In this document: in pieces, positions 34,877-43,578 of the stretch
Position numbering within the stretch: the stretch's first letter is position 1
Layout of the letters: every line of letters begins with the position of its first letter
Origin: a bacterium UBP4_UBA6127
Lineage (GTDB): Bacteria > UBP4 > UBA4092
Direction: 5' to 3'
Assembly: GCA_002428325.1 (NCBI GenBank)
Contig: DIVR01000076.1
Span: forward strand, 1 to 61,990
DNA length: 61,990 nt
Notes under the pieces: model-generated
What the model was told of the DNA's origin: nothing
The model's input: the letters and a program-made list of their open reading frames with translations, nothing else
The model's database searches: none
Translations under genes and position numbers: made by a program

Positions 34877-35407
34877 ATGGTTTACTGCGATATTTGTAAA
34901 AAAAATGTAGCCACCCTGCATATCACCCGGATTGAGAGTGGCAGTGTCATTGAAGTCCATTATTGCCAGCAATGCGCTGAGGAAAAAGAAGCTGAACTGG
35001 CTCAGGATACCGGCAAGCTGAACGATATGATGGATGAAGTAATGAAAAAAGATGCCTCCGGGAAAACTCCCTTTTCCGGCGGGACCTCCAAGATATATCC
35101 CCAGCAGGGGGTGGCTTGTCCGGGATGTGGATTGACCTTCAGCCGTTTCAAAGAAATCGGACGGTTGGGATGCCCTGAGTGTTATGTCGTTTTCCGGGAT
35201 GGCAAAGAAGGGTTGAAATGCCTTTTACGCCGATGGCAGGGCAGTGTCCAGCATGTCGGTAAAAATCCCCGCCAGACCGGAGACTGGGTCCTTCGAGGCC
35301 AGCAGATTTTTGAGCTGCGACAAGAAATGCAAAAAGCCATTAATTCGGAAGATTATGAAGAAGCCGCCAGAATTCGGGATGAAATCCGGCAGCTGGAAAC
35401 CCGTTAA
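34877..35407 (+). CDS. mcsA: McsA, zinc-binding activator of the protein arginine kinase
   Basis: 176 residues. Two zinc-binding modules with CxxC pairs are seen: CDIC..CQQC (residues 5-35) and CPGC..CPEC (about 80-105). The C-terminus has a UVR motif (LRQEMQKAINSEDYEEAARI). McsA activates McsB and links it to ClpC. It heads the mcsA-mcsB-clpC order known from Bacillus. CtsR, the usual first gene, is missing; ilvE lies upstream instead. There is a 39-bp gap to mcsB. Confidence 0.9.
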   Translation: MVYCDICKKNVATLHITRIESGSVIEVHYCQQCAEEKEAELAQDTGKLNDMMDEVMKKDASGKTPFSGGTSKIYPQQGVACPGCGLTFSRFKEIGRLGCPECYVVFRDGKEGLKCLLRRWQGSVQHVGKNPRQTGDWVLRGQQIFELRQEMQKAINSEDYEEAARIRDEIRQLETR

Positions 35408-35446
35408 CTCCTATGAAATACAATATTTATAAACGGTAAAACACCG

Positions 35447-36511
35447 ATGACAGCCTCGACCCAATATCTCAGCAATTTAGCCAAAAAAGCCAGTCCCTGG
35501 ATTCTGGAAGAGGGGGCTTATCGTCCGGTTGTTATCTCCAGCCGGATTCGGCTGGCCCGCAATTTGGCGGGACACCTTTTTTGCCAGCGGGCAAAATCTG
35601 ACGAGTTAGATTTGATTTCCCAGGAAATAACCAAAGCGGCGACCGCTATCCCGGCCTTCGAGTCGGCAGCGGTTATTAAAATGGAAGGAGCGACCCTAAT
35701 TGAGAGGACTCTTCTGTTGGAACGGCATCTTATCAGCCAGGAACATGCCAAGGGAGGCCGCTCCCGAACGGTGATTATCGGAGAAGGTGAAATCTCCGGC
35801 ATTATGATCAATGAAGAAGACCATCTTCGGTTGCAGGTGATTCAGCCAGGGCTTTCTCTGCAGGATGCTTGGAGCCAGATCAATGAGATTGATGATTCCC
35901 TGGATGACCATCTCAATTATGCTTTCATGCCGGATTTTGGGTTTCTCACGGCGTGTTTGACCAATACCGGGACTGGGATTCGAGCTTCGGTGATGATGCA
36001 TTTGCCCGGATTGGTGATAACCGGCGGCATTAGCTATATTATCCAGAAAATCCGACAGGCAGGGTTGACTGTCCGCGGAATTTATGGGGAACATAGCGAA
36101 GCGACCGGAGACCTTTACCAGATTTCCAACCAGATTACTTTGGGTCAGACCGAGGAAAAGCTGGTGGCAACAGTGGACAGTTATGTCCGGCAGATAATGG
36201 GTAGGGAACTTAATGCCCGAAAACAGCTTTATACCGATTCTCGAATCAAAGCGGAAGATGTCGTTTACCGGGCTTATGGGTTGCTTTCCCAGGCACGGAT
36301 GATTGATTCCAATGAGTCCTTGCTTTACTTGTCTCATCTTCGGTTGGGCGCCTATTATGGGTGGTTTGATTTTACTCCCGCTAAAGTGGATGAATTGATG
36401 ATGCTGGTCCAACCGGCCCATTTGCAAAAGGCAGTCGGCCAGGATTTGGATGAAGTACAGCGAGACACCCTGAGGGCTGATTTGATTCGGAAAACCCTTG
36501 GATGTACCTAA
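35447..36511 (+). CDS. mcsB: Protein arginine kinase
   Basis: 354 residues, full length. The phosphagen-kinase fold is recognisable: VVISSRIRLARNLAGHLF, ATP-contact Arg in the VMMHLPGLV region, FLTACLTNTGTGIRASVMMH (Cys of the kinase active site) and GIYGEHSEATGDLYQISNQI. McsB phosphorylates Arg residues on damaged proteins, marking them for ClpCP. The pArg mark is the equivalent of a degradation tag in Bacillus. No CtsR or YwlE-like phosphatase is in the window. Its presence in an LPS-making bacterium is noteworthy. Confidence 0.93.
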   Translation: MTASTQYLSNLAKKASPWILEEGAYRPVVISSRIRLARNLAGHLFCQRAKSDELDLISQEITKAATAIPAFESAAVIKMEGATLIERTLLLERHLISQEHAKGGRSRTVIIGEGEISGIMINEEDHLRLQVIQPGLSLQDAWSQINEIDDSLDDHLNYAFMPDFGFLTACLTNTGTGIRASVMMHLPGLVITGGISYIIQKIRQAGLTVRGIYGEHSEATGDLYQISNQITLGQTEEKLVATVDSYVRQIMGRELNARKQLYTDSRIKAEDVVYRAYGLLSQARMIDSNESLLYLSHLRLGAYYGWFDFTPAKVDELMMLVQPAHLQKAVGQDLDEVQRDTLRADLIRKTLGCT

Positions 36512-36666
36512 AATAGCAGAGCCATAACAGGGGTGAAAGAGTGTTTATGGAACCCTTGGCAAGGTTTTAAGGTTAAAATAGTAATAGGTTATAAACTTAA
36601 TAAAGAAAAATTGAATCAGATTAATGGAACCGGCAATACATTCCGGGAAAGTGAAAGGAGGTCGGC

Positions 36667-39135
36667 ATGGGACAGGAAAATTATACAGAGCGTGCCAGAA
36701 AAATCATAACATCAGTGGCCCAGGAAGAAGCTCGAAGGCTGGGTCATGAATATATTGGCACAGAACATATTCTGTTAGCCTTGATCCGGGAAGGTAACGG
36801 GTTAGGGTGCAAAGCCCTCCAATTACTGAATGTGGAATTGGATATCCTGGTTCAGGAAATTGAGAAACAGGTTAAGGGACCCAGTGTCGTACCTACCTTA
36901 GGGAACCTTACTTTCAATAATGCAGCCCACCGGGTATTGGAATATTCCCGTGAAGAAGCCCGGGAAGTCGGGATGAATTATATCGGCACAGAACATCTTC
37001 TCCTGGGGTTGGTGCGGGAAACCGATGGGATTGCTTCCCAAGTTTTGGAGGCCATGGGAGTTACCATTGAAACAGCTCGCCAGGCGGTCCAGAAAGCTAT
37101 GACGGCCGAACCTTCTCAACAGGGTATCCAGCCTAAACGCCGGACTAAGACCCCGGCATTGGATGCCTTTGGCCGGGACCTGACAGAATTGGCCAAGGAA
37201 GGCAAGCTGGACCCTGTGATTGGCAGAGATGATGAAATTGAACGAGTCCTGCAAATCCTATGCCGCCGAACAAAAAACAATCCCGTGCTGCTGGGAGAAC
37301 CCGGGGTCGGGAAGACTGCTATCGTAGAAGGAATCGCCCAGCGGATTATCGGGAATAATGCTCCGGACCTCCTGAGCAATAAACGTCTATTAACCCTGGA
37401 TTTGGCCGCTGTCGTGGCAGGAACCAAATACCGGGGACAGTTTGAAGAGCGGATGAAAGCTATTATGCAGGAAATCCGCCGTTCAGATGATATTATCCTT
37501 TTTATCGATGAGTTGCATACCCTTATCGGCGCTGGGGCAGCCGAGGGGGCTATCGATGCTTCCAATATGCTTAAACCTTCCCTGTCCCGGGGGGAACTCC
37601 AGTGTGTCGGAGCCACTACTCTGGAAGAATACCGGAAATTTATTGAACGGGATGGCGCTTTGGAGCGAAGGTTCCAGACCGTAAATGTGGACCCTCCCTC
37701 GGTGGAAGATACCCTGCGGATCCTCAAGGGGCTTCGGGAAAAATATGAACAATATCACGGGGTTACTTATACCGATGAATCGTTGGAAACGGCCGCCAAG
37801 CTTTCGGACCGGTATATTACCGGCCGTTACCTGCCGGATAAGGCGATTGATTTAATTGATGAGGCAGGCGCCCGGGCCCGGTTGAAATCCCAAAGCCGCC
37901 CGCCGGATTTTAAGTCCATGAAACTGGAAATCGAACGGATTGTGGATGAAAAACAGAATGCGGTTAAAAATGATGCCTTTGAAAAAGCGGCTAAACTGCT
38001 GGATATTGAACGGAAACTGAAATCTAAATATGAATCCGAATTGAAACAGTGGGAAGAGACCCGGGAAAAGACCCAGCGGCTCAACCAGATTTCCGAAGAA
38101 GATATCGCCTATATCGTTTCCAAGTGGACCGGGATCCCCAGCATTAAACTGGAGCAGAAAGAATCTGATAAATTGCTGCAGATGGAAACAGAACTTCGCA
38201 ACCGGGTGGTGGGCCAGGATGAAGCGATTCTGGCAGTCAGTAAATCCATTCGGCGAGCCAGAGCCGGCCTGAAAAATGTAAAAAGGCCGATTGGGAGTTT
38301 TATTTTCCTGGGACCGACGGGTGTTGGTAAAACTGAATTAGCCCGTACGTTGGCTCAGTTCCTTTTTGATGACGAAGATGCTTTGATCCGCATCGATATG
38401 TCGGAATATATGGAGAAATTTGCTGTCTCCCGGCTGGTAGGCGCCCCCCCGGGGTATATTGGCCATGATGAAGGAGGCCAGCTGACCGAGAAAGTCCGCC
38501 GCCGTCCTTATTCTGTGATTCTTTTTGATGAAATTGAAAAAGCCCATCCGGATGTTTTCAATATCCTGTTGCAGGTTCTGGAAGATGGCCGATTGACTGA
38601 TTCTACCGGGCGAACGGTGGATTTCCGAAACAGTGTGGTTATTATGACTTCCAACCTCGGGACCCGGTTTATTCATCATTCCAGCGCCATTGGGTTCCGT
38701 TCTTCAGAAAATGACGCCAATTACCAGAACATGAAAGAACGGGTGTTAGATGAGCTGAAGAAAGCCTTTAATCCGGAATTCCTTAATCGAATTGATGAAG
38801 TGGTCGTTTTCCATCAGCTTCTGGAAGAACATATTTTCCTGATCATAGATGTCTTGCTGAAAGATATCCTGGAACGGCTAAAAGAACGATTTATCAAACT
38901 GGTATTGACCCCTGAAGCTAAGAGTTTCATTGTGAAGAATGGGTTTGACCCGTCTAACGGGGCCCGGCCTTTGCGGCGCGCTCTCCAGCGGTATCTGGAA
39001 GACCCTCTTTCTGAAGATTTGTTGAAAGGGAAATTCAAAGATGGAGATATTATTACGGCTGATTTAGAACATGAGACCATTGTCTTCCGGCAGACAAATC
39101 CAACCACTCCATTGGAACCGGCAGAATCCCATTAA
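36667..39135 (+). CDS. clpC: ClpC AAA+ unfoldase
   Basis: 822 residues. Two N-terminal Clp repeats (1-75 and 78-150; YIGTEHILLALIREGNGLG and YIGTEHLLLGLVRETDGIAS) form the adaptor/pArg domain. D1 has Walker A GEPGVGKT and Walker B ILFIDELH. The middle domain (about 410-470) carries a UVR-like coiled coil. D2 has GPTGVGKT and VILFDEIE, then a C-terminal domain. It unfolds substrates for ClpP, with McsB marking them. AAAGGAGG precedes the ATG, and a 155-bp gap after mcsB may hold its own promoter. I see no CtsR-type operator (GGTCAAA repeats) there. Confidence 0.96.
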   Translation: MGQENYTERARKIITSVAQEEARRLGHEYIGTEHILLALIREGNGLGCKALQLLNVELDILVQEIEKQVKGPSVVPTLGNLTFNNAAHRVLEYSREEAREVGMNYIGTEHLLLGLVRETDGIASQVLEAMGVTIETARQAVQKAMTAEPSQQGIQPKRRTKTPALDAFGRDLTELAKEGKLDPVIGRDDEIERVLQILCRRTKNNPVLLGEPGVGKTAIVEGIAQRIIGNNAPDLLSNKRLLTLDLAAVVAGTKYRGQFEERMKAIMQEIRRSDDIILFIDELHTLIGAGAAEGAIDASNMLKPSLSRGELQCVGATTLEEYRKFIERDGALERRFQTVNVDPPSVEDTLRILKGLREKYEQYHGVTYTDESLETAAKLSDRYITGRYLPDKAIDLIDEAGARARLKSQSRPPDFKSMKLEIERIVDEKQNAVKNDAFEKAAKLLDIERKLKSKYESELKQWEETREKTQRLNQISEEDIAYIVSKWTGIPSIKLEQKESDKLLQMETELRNRVVGQDEAILAVSKSIRRARAGLKNVKRPIGSFIFLGPTGVGKTELARTLAQFLFDDEDALIRIDMSEYMEKFAVSRLVGAPPGYIGHDEGGQLTEKVRRRPYSVILFDEIEKAHPDVFNILLQVLEDGRLTDSTGRTVDFRNSVVIMTSNLGTRFIHHSSAIGFRSSENDANYQNMKERVLDELKKAFNPEFLNRIDEVVVFHQLLEEHIFLIIDVLLKDILERLKERFIKLVLTPEAKSFIVKNGFDPSNGARPLRRALQRYLEDPLSEDLLKGKFKDGDIITADLEHETIVFRQTNPTTPLEPAESH

Positions 39136-39170
39136 TCTTAGTGGATTGTAATATTTGATATTGAATTTGA

Positions 39171-39217
39171 ATTCAGCGGAACGAGTGAATAAATTGTCTG
39201 TTCCGCTGAATTTTTAT
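39171..39217 (+). terminator. Terminator after clpC
   Basis: ATTCAGCGGAAC (39171-39182) pairs perfectly with GTTCCGCTGAAT (39200-39211), followed by TTTTTATT. Confidence 0.85.
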
Positions 39218-39315
39218 TATTCCAGGCAGGTTAATCTCTGAAGACGGGAAAAACCTGTAAGCGGAAAACTTAATTGATAACTGAAAGTGCCGGCCTTATC
39301 AACCCTTTAGGGATA

Positions 39316-39343
39316 TTGACCGGTAATTAAGGGTAATGATAAT
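39316..39343 (+). promoter_or_regulatory. Promoter before bamA
   Basis: TTGACC (39316-39321) and GATAAT (39338-39343) are spaced by 16 bp, 40 bp before the bamA ATG. The cluster from bamA to lpxC-fabZ probably starts here. Confidence 0.6.
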
Positions 39344-39382
39344 CTTAGTAGTTTGGAAAATCGCTAAAAAGATCAGGAAAAT

Positions 39383-41788
39383 ATGACAAAAAAACTCTTT
39401 CACTCAGGACTTTTCATCGTTTTAGCCCTTTTTACTTGGCAATTATTAATCGCCCAGACCCCCCCGACGGATAATCTCACGGTTATTTCGGTCAAAATCG
39501 AAGGTAACCAGCAGATAACAACAGCAGAGATTAAAGAGAAAATATCCCTGAAACCGGGTTCGGCATTTGACCGGATTAAACTTCGGCAGGATATTAAAGC
39601 TCTTTATCAAATGGGATGTTTCAGTGAAGTCGCGGCGGATACCGACCCTCATAAAGATGGCTTTTATGTCACCTTTTTTGTTAAGGAAAACCCCATGGTG
39701 GCCGATATGGAATTCCATGGGAATAAGGAAATTAAAGCCAAACGGCTTCGGTCGGATTTAGATTTCCGTCCCGGGACCCTGATTTACCGGGAAGGAATGG
39801 TGGATTCTTATGTGGAAAAACTTAAAGCCCATTATAAAGACCGGGATTACCTGGTGGATGTCCAGGGACGGATGGAAAAAATCAATGAGAATCAGGTAAA
39901 ACTGGTTTTTGATATTGCTGAAGAAAAGAAAGCCAAGATCCTTAATATTAATTTTAAGGGGAACAAGGCCATCAAAAGCAAGAAATTGAAAAAAGTGGTT
40001 TCATCCAAGAACTCCTGGTTATTCATTCGCCATTACTATGACAGTTTCCAGTATGAAGAAGACGTTGCCAAGATTGAGCGCGCCTACAAGGATAAAGGGT
40101 ATGTGATGGTCGATGTAAAAAAGGAAGACCCGGTCCTTATCCCCAAAAAACGGGGGGTGGATCTTTTCTTTAATATAATAGAAGGACCCCAGTATTCCAA
40201 TGGTTCCATCCGGGTTTTCGGCAATAGCCTGTTTACCTCGGCGGAAATCAGTTCCACCCTGCGGCAGGTGCCGGGGGATGTTTATAGCCAGTCTGGCATG
40301 GAAAAAGATTCTCAACGCCTCTATGATCTATATGCCAACCAGGGATATGTGACCACGGATGTGGTTCGGCAATTGAGCCTGGATACCGAAGCTCGAAAAG
40401 TAAACCTGACTTACCAGTTAAAAGAAGGTAACCGGGTCTATGTGGGGGATATCCGGTTCCAGGGTATTGGTGCTGACAGGGGAATCGTTACTCCCGGGTC
40501 CAAAGGTTATTCGGAAGTGGGATTGAAAACGAAAGAGAAAGTCCTTCGCCGGGAAATCCCAGTTGAAACCGGGGATATCTTAAAAAAGAATGAAGTGGTG
40601 GAAGGACAGCGCCGCCTGATGAACCTGGGTTATTTTGACCGGGTGGCACCTTCCGATGAACCCACTCTTTCCATGGATACCCATGATTTGGTTTATTACA
40701 TGATGGAACACAAGACCGGCTCTATTAATTTTGGAGTGGGTTACAGTACCAATAAAAAAGCTCAAATCTTCGTTGATATGGAAGAAAAGAATTTGTTTGG
40801 TTCCGGGAACAGTATCCGGTTGAAAGCAGACTTAGCTCAGGAAGGTTCGGAATTCTGGCTGACTTATACAGAACCTTATTTTATGGATACCCGGGCAACG
40901 GTAAGTATGAGCATCTTCCGGGATTCTCTGGACCGGACTCTCAGCGCCGATAAAATCTCCTTTGATGAATATGGCAATAAAGTCTATGGAGACGGGGTTG
41001 ACCATGATTATGAAGAAATCCAGACCGGGGCGAGCGTTGGCGTTTCTTACCCGGTAAATGCAGATACCAAAGCCACTCTCCAACTTACGGTTAAAAATAC
41101 CAAACTGGACCCGGATGAAGATGATTATGAGCTTCCTCCGCCCATGGGTCCTAAAGATTCCTGGACCAACAGCATTACCCCGGGGATTATTTTTGATACC
41201 CGGGACAATTATAATTACCCCACCCGGGGAGTCCGTTATGTCGCCAATGTGGAATTAGCGGGAGAAGTGCTGGGCGGGGATAATAACTTTGCCAAATTCT
41301 ATGGTGAAGGAAACTGGTACAAAGAGCTGGCGAAGAATTATGTCGGGGCTTTAAGGCTGCGTAGCGGTTATCTGCAGACTTTTGGCGGGACGGATGAAGC
41401 CCCCATATCCGACCGATTCTTCCTGGGAGGTCCCAGTTCCATGCGAGGGTTTGACTTCCGAGGCGTTTCTCCAACGCTTTATTATATCGACTCCAAGAAC
41501 CAGGAAGAAGTAAAATTGATAGTAGGCGGCGAGTTTATGCTGAATATGAATATGGAACTTCGCCGTAAGCTGACCGACCGGGTAACAGGTTTGCTTTTCT
41601 GTGATGCGGGCGGTATCTGGGAGAAATTCGAAGACTTTGATTTCGGGGAAATCCGTTACTCGGTAGGACCTGGAGTCATGCTGAATCTTCCGATTGGGAA
41701 TTTCCAGGTAGGTTATGGTATTCCCATTAATGACCAGGAAGGCGATGAGACCCAGCAGGTTTATTTCACTTTCGGTACCACATTCTAA
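39383..41788 (+). CDS. bamA: Outer membrane protein assembly factor BamA
   Basis: 801 residues. A signal peptide (to about residue 25, ending LLIAQ) is followed by five POTRA domains (about 30-425; the first reads VISVKIEGNQQITTAEIKEK) and a 16-strand beta barrel from about 430 to the end. The barrel has RGVRYVANVELAGEVLGG, FLGGPSSMRGFDFRGVSP (the conserved VRGF-type lid loop, here MRGF) and a C-terminal Phe (YFTFGTTF), the normal barrel signature. It inserts outer-membrane proteins. skp, lpxD and lpxC-fabZ follow in the order often seen in diderms. Confidence 0.96.
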   Translation: MTKKLFHSGLFIVLALFTWQLLIAQTPPTDNLTVISVKIEGNQQITTAEIKEKISLKPGSAFDRIKLRQDIKALYQMGCFSEVAADTDPHKDGFYVTFFVKENPMVADMEFHGNKEIKAKRLRSDLDFRPGTLIYREGMVDSYVEKLKAHYKDRDYLVDVQGRMEKINENQVKLVFDIAEEKKAKILNINFKGNKAIKSKKLKKVVSSKNSWLFIRHYYDSFQYEEDVAKIERAYKDKGYVMVDVKKEDPVLIPKKRGVDLFFNIIEGPQYSNGSIRVFGNSLFTSAEISSTLRQVPGDVYSQSGMEKDSQRLYDLYANQGYVTTDVVRQLSLDTEARKVNLTYQLKEGNRVYVGDIRFQGIGADRGIVTPGSKGYSEVGLKTKEKVLRREIPVETGDILKKNEVVEGQRRLMNLGYFDRVAPSDEPTLSMDTHDLVYYMMEHKTGSINFGVGYSTNKKAQIFVDMEEKNLFGSGNSIRLKADLAQEGSEFWLTYTEPYFMDTRATVSMSIFRDSLDRTLSADKISFDEYGNKVYGDGVDHDYEEIQTGASVGVSYPVNADTKATLQLTVKNTKLDPDEDDYELPPPMGPKDSWTNSITPGIIFDTRDNYNYPTRGVRYVANVELAGEVLGGDNNFAKFYGEGNWYKELAKNYVGALRLRSGYLQTFGGTDEAPISDRFFLGGPSSMRGFDFRGVSPTLYYIDSKNQEEVKLIVGGEFMLNMNMELRRKLTDRVTGLLFCDAGGIWEKFEDFDFGEIRYSVGPGVMLNLPIGNFQVGYGIPINDQEGDETQQVYFTFGTTF

Positions 41789-41833
41789 TTAAATTTAAAA
41801 AAAGTCTTAAATACTTTTAAGGAGATATATCAA

Positions 41834-42409
41834 ATGGATATATTGAGCAAGTGCAGAATTTGGATGAGTATTGCCATTCTGGGCGGTTTCTTAGGAACTG
41901 CTGCCATGGCGCAGAATGCTCCCACCCCGGGGAAAATTGGTTGTTTCAGCATCCGGTCGGTCTATGCCAACTGGAATGAAAAGAAAACAGCGGATGAAAA
42001 TTTTAAGCCTGAGCGGGATAAAATTGAAGAACAGAAGAAAAAATTAGATAGCGAAGTTACCGCCTTGGAAAAGAAGAAAAACACTTTAGCTGCCAAGGAT
42101 TATAAGGCTGAACGGGAGAAACTGGTAAATAAAGGGGAAGCCCTTCGCAAAGATTATGAAGCCTTCATGAAAAATGTCCAGGATAAAGCCGGTATTATGA
42201 GTGAACGGCTGGATAGGATAGTAAATCTTTGCCTGAAAGATATTTCCGATAAGGAAGGCTATTCAATGATTTTGGATTCCCGGTCCGTCTATTATTTGGC
42301 GGATACTAAAGCGGACCTGACGGATAAAGTTATTGAATTTGTAAATGCCTATAAAGGTGAAGCCGGCACAGCTGCCAAAGATGCAGCCAAACCGGCTGTA
42401 AAGAAATAA
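41834..42409 (+). CDS. skp: Periplasmic chaperone OmpH/Skp
   Basis: 191 residues with a signal peptide (ending AAMAQ at about 27). The body is IGCFSIRSVYANWNEKKTAD followed by a long charged coiled coil (residues ~50-125) and a terminal SMILDSRSVYYLADTKADLT, the OmpH pattern. Skp trimers carry unfolded outer-membrane proteins to BamA, whose gene lies 45 bp upstream. AAGGAG precedes the ATG. The C-terminal AAKDAAKPAVKK is a low-complexity tail. Confidence 0.92.
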   Translation: MDILSKCRIWMSIAILGGFLGTAAMAQNAPTPGKIGCFSIRSVYANWNEKKTADENFKPERDKIEEQKKKLDSEVTALEKKKNTLAAKDYKAEREKLVNKGEALRKDYEAFMKNVQDKAGIMSERLDRIVNLCLKDISDKEGYSMILDSRSVYYLADTKADLTDKVIEFVNAYKGEAGTAAKDAAKPAVKK

Positions 42410-42423
42410 GACGGTATTGATTG

Positions 42424-42462
42424 CCGGTCTGGGGGGCAAAACCCCCGGACCGGTATTATAAT
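42424..42462 (+). promoter_or_regulatory. Strong hairpin and -10 box between skp and lpxD
   Basis: CCGGTCTGGGGG (42424-42435) pairs with CCCCCGGACCGG (42442-42453) with one G-U pair. Instead of a T-run it is followed by TATAAT (42457-42462), about 42 bp before lpxD. It may both slow transcription out of skp and start lpxD expression. Confidence 0.5.
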
Positions 42463-42504
42463 AGATAGAGGTTTTATGTCAGAGAGGAGCATAGGGATTT
42501 AGCC

Positions 42505-43578
42505 ATGGCTATTACTGCAGGTGAACTGGCCAAGCATGTGGGTGGCTATTGTGAAGGGGATGCATCCGTAGAGTTAGATGGAATTGCCGGAATTCGGGAA
42601 GCAGAACCCGGAGACCTGTCATTTATTGCCCATCCCAAATACGTTGTCGATGTCAAATCTACCCAAGCCTCGGCGCTGATTGCCCCTGAGGGCCTGGAAA
42701 TAGATTTTCCAGTCATTATTCGGTCTTCCCAGCCTAGATTAGCGTTGGTGAAGGCCATTGAAGTTCTTACCCCGAGGGAGATCCCTCCAGATTCCATGAA
42801 ATGCGGCATTCACCCGCTGGCATTCATCGGGAAGGATGTCTCACTGGGCAAGGGTGTTCATGTTGGACCGTTTGCGGTGGTTGAGGATAACTCGGAAGTG
42901 GGGAGTAATACCCTCATTTATCCGGGGGCTTATGTCGGTACCCGATGTAAAATCGGTTCCGATTGTATGATATATCCCAATGTAACCATTCGGGAAGAAA
43001 TCCTTATCGGGAGCCGGGTTGTTATCCATGCCGGGACAGTTATCGGCAGCGATGGCTTCGGATATACCAAGGAAGAAGGAATCCATTTTAAGATTCCTCA
43101 ACGGGGGACAGTGGTCATTGAGGACGATGTGGAAATAGGTTCCAATGTCACTGTGGACCGGGCGACCTTCGGTAGAACCTGGATTAGAAAAGGGTCCAAA
43201 ATCGATAATCTAGTCCAGATAGCGCATAATGTCGTAATTGGTGAAAACTGTATTATTGTGGCTCAGAACGGAATTGCCGGAAGCAGTGAATTAGGCAACA
43301 ATGTGACTCTGGCCGGCCAGGCGGCTGTGACCGGGCATATTAAAGTCGGTGATAATGTTGTAGTTACAGGACGCAGTGCTGTCACTAAGAATGTTCCTTC
43401 AAATGTGATTGTTTCCGGTGCGCCGGCCAGGCTTCAACGGGAAGATAACCGGATTATGGGGAATATCCAGCGGTTGCCTGAATTGGCAAAACGGTTGCTG
43501 GAACTGGAGCATAAAGTTGCGGAAATGAGTAAACTTCTGGAGGAAGCGCAAGCCGCCACGAAAGAGAACTTGGAGTAA
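42505..43578 (+). CDS. lpxD: UDP-3-O-acylglucosamine N-acyltransferase
   Basis: 357 residues. An N-terminal uridine-binding domain (1-100; ITAGELAKHVGGYCEGDASV) is followed by a left-handed beta helix of hexapeptide repeats (about 105-310) with NVTVDRATFGRTWIRKGSKI, DNLVQIAHNVVIGENC (catalytic His region) and HAGTVIGSDGFGY. The C-terminal coiled segment is usual. It adds the second acyl chain, N-linked, in lipid A synthesis. Its TAA overlaps the ATG of lpxC-fabZ by one base, so translation is coupled. Confidence 0.95.
   Translation: MAITAGELAKHVGGYCEGDASVELDGIAGIREAEPGDLSFIAHPKYVVDVKSTQASALIAPEGLEIDFPVIIRSSQPRLALVKAIEVLTPREIPPDSMKCGIHPLAFIGKDVSLGKGVHVGPFAVVEDNSEVGSNTLIYPGAYVGTRCKIGSDCMIYPNVTIREEILIGSRVVIHAGTVIGSDGFGYTKEEGIHFKIPQRGTVVIEDDVEIGSNVTVDRATFGRTWIRKGSKIDNLVQIAHNVVIGENCIIVAQNGIAGSSELGNNVTLAGQAAVTGHIKVGDNVVVTGRSAVTKNVPSNVIVSGAPARLQREDNRIMGNIQRLPELAKRLLELEHKVAEMSKLLEEAQAATKENLE

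Noticed and set aside
36512..36666. CtsR or CIRCE operator before clpC
   Set aside because: Neither the GGTCAAA direct repeat nor the TTAGCACTC-N9-GAGTGCTAA inverted repeat can be found.
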